Shown: in pieces, positions 24,801-35,700 of the stretch
How positions within the stretch are numbered: position 1 is the stretch's first letter
Layout: the number at the start of each line of letters is the position of its first letter
Assembly (NCBI GenBank): GCA_024036415.1
Contig: JAMWET010000532.1
Location: 1-64,000, forward strand
Origin: Prochilodus magdalenae
Taxonomy: Eukaryota; Chordata; Actinopteri; Characiformes; Prochilodontidae
Reading direction: 5' to 3'
Length of the DNA: 64,000 bases
The notes under the pieces: model-generated
What the model saw: only the letters and a program-made list of their open reading frames with translations
The model's database searches: none
What the model was told of the DNA's origin: nothing
Position numbers and translations under genes: made by a program

Positions 24801-27800
24801 GATCAAATCTGTCAGAACAAGAATGGATATGTCTGTAAGAAGAAAAACCATTCTGCTCCATCCACTAATGACACTGTTGTTACAAGCCCAGGCTGCAAAC
24901 CTGTAAGTGCTTTTTACCATCGGACTTCAGATTGTGGAATTTGGTTTTGCAGTTGATGTCTTTTGTATATTTGCTGTGATAGATTTGTAATTCAAAACCA
25001 TCTTTTTATCGTTGTCTCACATTTCCTGGCTATTTAAGGGCTGGATCAGGTATGGTTACTACTGCTACTTAGCAGGGTCGGAGACTAAAACCTTTGAAGA
25101 GGCCAAGCAGATGTGTGAGAAAGCTGGATCTTATTTGGCTGACATTAACAACAGGTCAGTGCTCAGCATTTGTTTAGAACTGTGTAGTGAAATTCTCACT
25201 AACAGTCTGTACTGGAACACCATAAGCTGTGTGTATGTACATGTATTGAGGATTTAGCAGTATTCAGGTGATGTATAATGTGACATCGTGCTGTTGGAAT
25301 TATTTGGATCGTTTACATGAGACAAAGCATATTACTGTGGCGAGATATAGGTACATATAACTGATACAGCAACCTGTTCGCTCTAGCTCTTGTGTCAAGA
25401 CTCACATTTACTTGATGCAACTGTGTACCTTGGTTCCACGTTAATGAAACGTATTACAAGAACACAGTTATTCAGTAATTTGAATTTTGGTAAGAATTGT
25501 GTTTTATTTTATTTATTAATTATTATGTGCAACCAAGTTTAATGAAAAAAATTCAGATCAACACTTTTTCAGTGCGTTTGCTGAACATTTTAAGCATGTT
25601 AAAGATTAAGAACAGAGAGCACTAGACTGTGTCAGGGCAGAATGGAGCGGACAGATCTGAATAGAGTATAGAGTAGAGTATCATATTTTGTTTTATGGAG
25701 ACGCTTCCAAAGCTGCCAACAGCTGATAAGTGGAGCAAGTGACTTCACTGTAAAATGCTACACTAAAAACATTCAGCCGATTTTTGATGTTAAAACAAAA
25801 CAAAAAAACTTATGTCCCACATTTTTGTCTTGCATTATTTGAAAGTACCAGTTTTCCCATTTTATAATAAAGTTTCTATTGTGTAGCTTTGGCGGATCAT
25901 TCTTTCACTTTGTCTTCTTTTTTGTTTTGCTTTTTGTTTTTTTCTTTCAGGATTGAAAATGCATTCCTGGTCAGTCTAATTGGGGCCCGACCAGAGAAGC
26001 ACTTTTGGATCGGATTGTCTAACCAGAAGAATCGTCATTTTTTTGAGTGGACTAACACCAGCAAAGTTGCGTTTACTCACTTCAGTGCTGGAATGCCAGG
26101 TAAATGCAAAAAAAAAAAAAAACAAAGTGCGCAATTCATGCCAACTCTGCATGCAACCATGCAGAATTAAATTAAATCACGTCTTAAATACTGAGAATAA
26201 CAGTAAGTATCTGAAACAGGATTTAATGGAGAATTTTATTGATTTAAATCAGAGACAGTGGTGAGAAGTCATAATGAATATATTATACATTCCTGGTATT
26301 TTGTTTATACCTAGGTAATGTTCCAGCTCAGTTCAGACAATCTGTAGACAGTTAAGCTCAATATTTTAGAAACTTAAAAGTAAAAAATCAAGTCTGCATA
26401 TGAGTGCAGTAAGATCAGAATGGCATTTATTTTGTTTAGCAGTTTTATGATGTAAGTAAAGAATAGTGAGTAGGTAAGTGTGCTCAACACTGCTTTTGCG
26501 CTTATACCAAAACAGTGTGACACAATCATGCATGACTCATGGTGCTAAGTAGTCAGTCAGCTCTTACTTTCACAGTTGCACCTCATTTCACTCTCTTTAG
26601 TTACATGGGCAAGTGATTTTTCATTCACTGCAACAATAATGATACCTTGACAAGTGACAGTTTTTAAACCTAGTCTATATAGTGTATGTAATGCTCTCAT
26701 GTTTCAGTTGTTGTACCCATATCTTGACTAGAACTCTCATGATACCAAGAAATATTTTAGCTTGTTTAAATAAATAAAAAAAACAACTATTTGCCAGTGT
26801 AGTGCGGTACATTTCCTTGAACAAATTAAAAGTACAATAAAAAGTAAATAAAAATGAAAGTAAATAAATAATCTTATAAAAAATTATCTAAACATAAACA
26901 TAAAATTATTAGCTCAGTTATATTAACTTAATTAAAGGCACACAAGAGACACTTTTTTGGTAATGTTTAATCATTTGATATTTATATATACTACATTTTT
27001 TGTGTTTTTTTTTCTCTTTGAGTTCAACTTTTTATAGGGGTTCCTGCACCAAACATGGCCACAGATCAGCTCCTTTTTATCCCTTAGAATAAAACCGACT
27101 GTGTCTGTTACTGTGCCTTTAAAACAGATCCAAAAGCAATGAGCTCTCCTCTAAAGGATTGTCCTTTATTGAGCCTTATTCAGAAAAGAACTCAGAGCTG
27201 AAACTTTCCTTAGGCCAATTAGAGAGCAAATAAAGGTATTTATGTTAGGGCATTGACTACTAAAAGTACTGGAGATGTGCTAGTGTGTTCGCTTAGCCCA
27301 CTCGGTGTTATCTGTGTGTTAAAATAGTTAAAAACTAAATGTGGAAAAATCACTGGCCAGTTTGTCTTTTAAATGAAACTGGAATGGTCCATAACAATTT
27401 GTAATTGGTAGATATAGTAATCCATGACTACATCTGGTGGGATGAGCTGACATGGAGCAACCCGTGTGCTATCAGAGATAAGCCTATACAATGCAAGTTG
27501 CTTGCAGCAGAAAAATGAAAATGCAGTAATGTTTGTCACTGCTAAGTTGTTTCTATAACTGTATTTAAAAAAAACGGGACTGTCTTCATACCCAGGGGGG
27601 AAACAAGGCTGTGTGGCGATGACCACAGGAGTACTTCCAGGATTATGGGATGTGTTGAGCTGTACTAATCAAGAGAAATACATCTGCAAGCAGAAAGCTG
27701 AGGGAGTTGGCACAACTTCAGCACCCCCAACCACACCTGTTGTCAGCTGCAGTGAGGGTTGGCATCCACTCAAGAATAGACATTTCTGTGCCAAGGTATA

Positions 27801-29711
27801 TTAAGAAACACTTATGAAAACAATAATGGTAGATAGGGAGACTGTGTGTTAATGATGTGTCTGTGTTGGGGAAAAACATTGGAAAGACGCAAAACAGTTA
27901 AAACTGTTTAATTATGGTGTCTCATTATGGTGACTGGAAGAATGGGTTTTGATTATTTCAGATATTTTGGTTGTGGTTGTATGTGGTCAGCTCTCAGTAC
28001 TGACTTGGGCTGATGTTTTAATCTCCCTGTTAAAGCTGTTTTCAGTGGAGCGAAAGCAACAAAAGACATGGTCTGAAGCTCTCAGCTTCTGCCGGGAAGT
28101 TGGTGGTGATCTGCTCAGCATCCACAGTGATGATGATATAAACAGAGAGAGCATCATGTAGTAAGTCGTCTGAAGTCTTTGAAAATCTGTCCATAACAAA
28201 AATATGTGGTTTAAAAATGTTAGGCCTTCCGTCATTGTACATATATGTGTGTTCCCAGTTCATCAGCAGCATGGATTGGTTACAGCATTCAGGATGCTGC
28301 TGTGGGTTTCACATGGAGTGACGGCTCTGCTGTGAGTTTGGTTTTGAATTTCATCAGCTCTCCAGACATGCTTTTTCATAGGTAGGGGAAGGAATATTAA
28401 AATTAAAATTCAGTTTTGATTGATTTTTTTTTCTCTTGTAGTCATCCTATGAAAACTGGGAAGAAGGGGAACCAAATGACTTAAACAATTTGGAAAAATG
28501 TGTTACAATAAGAATTCGCTGGTGGAGACATAAAGGACAATGGAACGACTTGCAGTGTGAAGACAAAGCTGATTGGTTGTGCCAAATTGAAAAAGGTAGA
28601 GCAAGAGTTTAATGGGGCTTTGAGGGTGTTCAGTTTTAATCTAATCATTTCAAAATGTTTTTGAAGCATGGAAACATTAGCATTGTACTGTTCATATAGT
28701 ACTGTGCAAAGGTCAGATGCTATCATTTGAATGATTCATTTTTCAGTCAAAAAAGTAATTGATTTTTTTAAGAGTCAGAAAAAAGCTTAAAGCAAATATT
28801 TAACAGAAAATGACTTCAAATCATCCGACCACTTCGACTATTCCTACCTTCCAGTCTTATAGCTGCACAGGTGAGGTGTAGCACAAAATTCTGAGCCAAT
28901 GACATAGTAGTGTAGCAAGAGACCCTTCCGAAAAACATCAGGAAAAAAATTTTACTTATGCAGTTGGTGGGTATGCATTTAAAAAAAAACAAAAAAACTA
29001 GCAAGCAATACATTAACCTGTGTTTCTACTGCAAAACATAACCCTTTGGCAGGTGAAATTAGCTTAAACCTAGTCAGTAAAACTAATATTTCTGCCTCAA
29101 CTTTCTGTAATTGATCCAAAAGTCTAAAATAATCCAAAACGTTTTTACACTGCAAACACTAGGCTTCAGTTGATGGTCGGAGGCACATTTTCCACTTTTC
29201 CACTCGCTATTTAAACTCAGACCAAACTGAAAAGTCAGGAGGTCCAGACCAAACAAAAGCGTACTTAAATTTGATCTGAACACCTGTCTCAGGTGTAGAA
29301 AAGGAATAGGCATAGAATTAAACCACTTTTACATTTGAGGCAGGTTCAGAAGGGGGGGGGGTGGTCAAAGAAAGGAAACAGTCAGAAAAGCAGAACTTAT
29401 AATGGAAGTTATTTTTTATTTATGTAACATCAGTAAGAATAAAAATAAGCAAAAATCAGATACTGAAATTATTTCATTTCCAAGGCTTTTGGAGGAGCCT
29501 CCTTTCAGGCAGGGCCCTGGAGGTACTACACAATAAGTCATTTTGTTCAAACATTGGATTATTACAGGCTTAACAACTGGTTGATGAGTTTTATGTAGAA
29601 CACTTGATTTTGCAGTGCTGTGGGTGACACTAAAATGCAGAAATCAGGAAGAACATTTATAGGACCTCATTCACTTACTCAAATCACAGTTAGTGATCCA
29701 ATGTAGGTAAG

Positions 29712-29751
<40 letters not shown>

Positions 29752-32700
29752 CAGGCTTGGATTGGTGGATTGGTGGATTGGAAGCAGATAAATGTTCTTT
29801 GTCTCCCTGTAGGAGTTACACCTAAGGAAGTAGAAATCACAGAAAGAAGTAAGTCTCCTACACAGTCAGAGGCTGTTTATCAGACCTTTAATGACGTGCG
29901 AAGACTTTAAAAGGTAATCCTGCTTACTTCTTCCTCCTGTAGCGTATAATACAACAGACGACGGCTGGATTATATTCAAAGACAATCAGTATTACACTCA
30001 CAGAGGCACGTCTGTCTCTATGGAAGAAGCACGGAGCTTCTGCAAGCACAGACATGGTGATCTTGTGGTCATTAATGATGAAGAAGAAAGAATATTTGTG
30101 TGGCATCAGGTAAGGTTTTTGATAAATTGAATCTTCTAGTGTCATTTTAATATTTAAAATATGGTCCAAGCTCATATCGGTATGTTTATATGTAGCAACT
30201 TTTATTGTGCTCTGTTTTGTGCCATTCGACTCATTGAGCTCTTTGTGTTTTAGGCTGTAATAAGTTATGATGATGTTTATATTGGTATGATCGTTGATCT
30301 GGATAAGTCTGTCATGTAAGTTTATATAAGAGCCCTCACATTCAAAACCACATTGAGCATATAAATAAGACAAATGAAAAGTTAAATGGTGTTTCTTTGG
30401 AAGGTGGATGGATGGATCGCCAGTGGTATTCCAGGCATGGGAACAAAATCATCCAGCTTTTCTGAATAATGAGGAGCGCTGTGTGAAGATGACCAGGTCG
30501 CAAGGTTAGAGCTATGAAGATGAACATTAATTACAGCTGTTGCTAATAATAACAAGAGCACAATGGTTTTTCATATTAATCACTCATAGCTTACTTACTA
30601 TGCTACTATTGTTAAAGAGCCTAAATGAAACATGCTAACTAGAACATTTCAATGTTGAATGTAGATTATGTAGCAATTCTAATCCATAAAACACACCTGG
30701 ATTTACGTGTAGTTCTCTAAAAAACACACCACAGTCAGACTTAGGAATGTGCGTGTAATGGTTTTGGAAATTCTGCAGTTAGAGTAAAATATCACTCCCT
30801 TCTCCAGGGCTTTGGGAAAGTGTAAACTGTGGTGATTACGAGAATTTTATCTGCAAGCGAAGTGGATCTGTCCCGGTGAATACCACTGCTGCTCCCACTC
30901 AGGCCCCTAAAGGAGGCTGTGCTCCAGACTGGATAAAATTCCAAGATAAGGTAAATGAGGAAGACCGTTTGTTCTAAGTGTTATATGACCACATGGATTA
31001 CTCATGTTGATGTACTCCACATGCAGAACTGATGAACACCTCTTTATGGTATATGCATGTAACATGTTATAACTGTGATGTTCATTTATAGTGTTACAAG
31101 GTGGAACTGGAGCCGAAAACCTGGACTGATGCTAGAACATACTGTATAGAGTCTGGAGGAAATCTAGCATCTGTTTCTTACGCACTTCAACAAGGTCAGA
31201 TAACTACACTGATCAATGACTAGCGTCATGTACTCTGTATCATCAGAGTTGCTTGACTGTTGCTCTCCATTGGACGGCATATAGAACTGTGCATTTTCTG
31301 CTCTCTTTCAATATTTATATGTTAGCCCCACTGTTAGCCCTATTGAAGGAATGAGTGAATGGGGTGACAACGTTGTTTCGTCGTATTAGTTGTATAACTG
31401 TTTGCTTTGTGCAACATTTGCAAAGCACATTTCAGCAATGGATGTCAGGGACAGGTGGCATTCAGTAAATAGCAAATATTGTAGGCTAGGCAGCTCAGTG
31501 AGCCAAATGACCTTTTTATAGCAGTTCTCATTACAATTACTGCTTATGGCCTGATTCTCTGATGGTAGTTTAATTAGCTCCATTTAAGCATCTGAAGTTC
31601 AGGGTTTAGAGGGACTCTACTTTGGTCTGCCAACTATAGTCCTGTGCTACTGTCTTTGCTGTGTGATGTATATTAGTTTATCACTTTTTTACCAGGTCAC
31701 ATTCTTACACTTCTTGATTTCAGCCTTCCTGAACACAAAAATGGCACATGACATCACTCCAGATTTATGGATTGGCTTCAGCAATTTGGCAGGCAGAAGA
31801 TTTAAATGGACAGATGGAAGTCCTGTCAAATTCACAAACTGGCTCACAGAATCATCAGAATTTTATGGCATGGTACGTTAAACACTTTGAGGAATTTATA
31901 ATGATTTGTATTTACCATGTAAGCATGTATGTAAGCCTCACTCATGTTGTATGAGCTAAACACTGACTGTTTGTCCGGCTATGGTGAAACTCACCATAAT
32001 TGTAGGTGATGCTTCTTGTGTTAATTACGACAATTAAAGCTTGTTTATGCAAGAGACTGTTCAACTAAACGTGTAAACCTGAATGAGGACCTTGTATTTG
32101 TAATTTAAAAGGAGAACATGTGTACTGCTATGGGGGGATCCCAAACACGAAAGCAGCTGGGCAAATGGATAAAGAAAGACTGCAATGATACAATTGGCTT
32201 TATTTGCAGTCGTGGTCTGGGTTAGTTGAAATTAATTATTATTTTGCTATTTGATTTGTTTTTGAATTAACATAAAAACAACTTACAGTTTCTAACACAT
32301 TGCTGTTCTATATTCAGATCGCGTAATTGTCCCGAGCACCACCGAGATGCCCAAAACTTTTATTAAGATTGGAAATGCTTCCTACATGGTAGTCCAAACA
32401 AACTTGACCTGGAAGGATGCACAGCAACAATGTGAGAGTGAGGGGGCAAAACTGGCTAGCATTCGAGACATCTTCTCTCAGTCCTACATTGACCTGCAGA
32501 CCCATAAGCTCAAACAGCCCCTGTGGATTGGCCTTAACAGTATGGAGGTATGACAGCATTCTTTGGTTTTGCAACATTCTGTGGCCCTTTTGATATTTAA
32601 TAACGCAAAAAAATTGGATACTTCCTTTTAGACACATGGATACTTCCTGTGGATTGATAACTGGCACTTAAATATGGAGAGGTGGGCCCCATATGAACCA

Positions 32701-35700
32701 AAGAAGGGTCGTCCCTGTGTTTATGTGGATGTAGATGGAACGTGGAAAACTGCCCACTGCAATCAAACCTACTACAGCCTGTGTAAGAAATCAACAGGTG
32801 AGCCATATTCAGCCACTGAGCACCTCATGCAACAAAACAATACAGACCCAAAGACCCAAACACTTTTCTACTTGTTTCTACTTTTAAATGTAAACACAAA
32901 TAGTTCATTTGTAGTGATGATTAAAGCTAGTCTCTGCCATCACCGAAGGGAGGAATGAGTGAGCAGGCTCCAAAATGCCAATGAGCCAATATGCCATCAA
33001 TGTCTCTTTCTAATAACAGGATGTTTTGTGCATGAATATAGTTCATAGATCTGTACATGAAGCCATTTTTGTCTGTTTTAACATTCACAGAAGTTGCCCC
33101 AACTCCACCAGCTCAATACCCAGGCATGTGTCCTGAGGAAACTGATGAAGAAGAATCAGTGATGTCATGGATGCCCTTTAAAGGACATTGTTATGCATTT
33201 GTAACCTCTCAGGAATCCTGGGTCACAGCATCTAGCATCTGTAAAAGAAGAGGTGAGAAGAACCTCATGATCAGCTGCTAGACTACACTTAACCAGAAAT
33301 GAGTCCTCTTATATGATACATTTGAAAATAATGTTATATAGTGACATGGTGGATATTACTACAATGAGTCCTGATGTATTCTCATGGCTTTATAGAGGAT
33401 TTTCTATATTTAGGTAGATATTTTCCATTTGTGTTTATTAAGTGTTCTGCGTGTGAACTGAAACTGTACGGGGCGGCCCATGCCGTGGTCCTCCCGCCAC
33501 CAGAGGGAGACCACGCTCTACCACTCGCAGTAATCAGGCTGATTGAGAACACCTGGTTACTGCACTTATAAGGATTGCCCACTGTTCAGACGGTGTGGAG
33601 TCTTGACTTAGTTCAGACCACGCTATGCCTGGTAGTATAGACTGTACACGTTCCTAGTTCCTACTTTCTTTTTTAGTTTCATGATACAAACTGAGTGCCT
33701 GCAGTTTGATCGCCTTTGTTCTCGTTTTGCCGTTTCTCTGCCCTTTTATATTAAAGCTGTGCTGGCTCTGCTTCCGCATCTGTGGTAGTGTAGCAGTTAG
33801 TGCATCGCTCTCGAGGTCCTCTTAACCCTGTTAATGGCAGTTTGAATCTTGTTGGTTGTATTTAGTTTTTCTTCCTCCACAGTCAGTCTTTTGTCACTTC
33901 ACTCCTTTTCTTTTCCTCCTCCGGGTATCAGCTTACCTCCTCCCTTTTCTGTTTATTTCTCTCGAGTTTCCCAGTCAGATTCTTCATCTCCCCACTGGGC
34001 AGCAGCATACCAATACCATTGTGGAGTAGCTAGTTGCGCGTACACCTCCCGCACTCAAGATGATTGGGTAAAATCTTGGTCCTTGTGTGTCTGATTTGTT
34101 TTCCTGCATTTGAGTCCACTCTGGGGGAGGTTTTTATCAGGTCGTGAAATAAATAAACAAAACAACAATTCAGAGAGAATTCTCTCCATATAAGGATTGT
34201 TGCCCGGTTACAAGACTCGGCCATCAATATGGACAGGCAAAGTCGCGCTACACGAGCCTTGCTGGGCAAACATGACGAGACCCTTTACCAGTTGTCCCAA
34301 CAACTGCAGGAACTGACTCATGAACATCCGTCAGGGTTCCCTCTCTGTTGCCGATTACACCAACTTCCGCACCTTGGCGGCAGAGAGTGGGTGAAACACG
34401 GAGGCCCTTGGGGCTGTGAATCAGCAGGGTCTGAATGAGGACCTCAAAAATGAGCTGGTCATTCATGATCCCCCAAACGCATTGGAGGATCAGTATAGGA
34501 AACTAGGAGAGCTCGTTCCACTGCCTCTCCTCCCAGATAAAACTGGGTAAGGGACAACCATACTCCAATTGCAATGTAGCAGTTTGACCCTCAGATATGA
34601 CAAATGGCCAGCCACAAAGTGTTTAACCAGTATCAGTGAAGAGGTGTTTCCAGATGAGTCCAAATTCTTCAGCAGCTGTTTACAACGCAAAAAGAATTCG
34701 TTTTTTTCTTCACAGCATTTTCTAGCATCAATCTATCTATATTACTTTAAATCTTTTTTTTTTAGGAGCCAGTCTTGTCAGCATTCAAGACCCACAGGAA
34801 GCTGCTTTTTTAGAAAATTACGTGAGTTTAATTGGAAACAATATAAACAATTTCTGGATTGGCCTTTACAGGACCTACTTGGGTAAGTAATGTATTGTTT
34901 TTATTTACTACCAAAATGAACATCCTGCCATTACCCACTGGCCGCCAAACCTTATCTATTCATTCAAATGTGAATAAAGGTTATAAATGGAAATACAATT
35001 ATTTTAAGGGTGTAACAAAACACACAGTGCACAATTCAGTGTAGTTCATGATACTCTGTTTATAAATCTGTACTCTTGTGATATTTTGAACAAAATTTGA
35101 ATTTAAAAAATTACTGACACCTATGGAGTAGGAGGACTGAAGGAGTACTGGAATGAGTGGTTGGTCCTGATTATTTGCAAGCATTAAAGTTTGAGCAATA
35201 CAATTGCAATAAACAGCAGAATTTAAAGAATGTCCGTTCTCCATGATGCATGATACATCTTCACTGTGCACACAGTTTAGCATTGCTCCTTCTAATACAC
35301 TCCTAAAATCTTGTAATGTTACGATATATGAATGTCAGTACTTGATTAGTAATTCCAGATTGTAGATTCTTGATTGAAATTGTGTTTTTTGTTTGTTTTT
35401 TTTTTGTTTTTTGCAGTTTGTAGGAAAATTTAACATGTAGCCTATTCCTTTTTTTAACCACACAGGACGCTGGCAGTGGCTGGATGACAGCGTGGTGGAT
35501 TACACTAACTGGGAGGAATCTGGAGATCATAGTGAAATTGATGAGGAATATTTTTATTTTGGTCATGGGGAAAGGAACTGTGCTTTAATCACTGCCAACA
35601 CTAAACAGTGGAGGAAACGGCACTGCAGATACAGTGAGGCGATGTTTATCTGCAAAACTGCCAAAGGTATTGCATTAGCTTTGAATGAAACGTATCGCTT

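Noticed and set aside
28046..28160. Exon 13 of copy A starting after TTTTCAG
   Set aside because: That acceptor gives the wrong reading frame; the earlier GTTAAAG acceptor keeps phase 0 and is shared by copy B.
33374..34094. Open frames in intron 26 of copy A as possible nested genes
   Set aside because: They lie in LTR-like sequence and have no protein resemblance.
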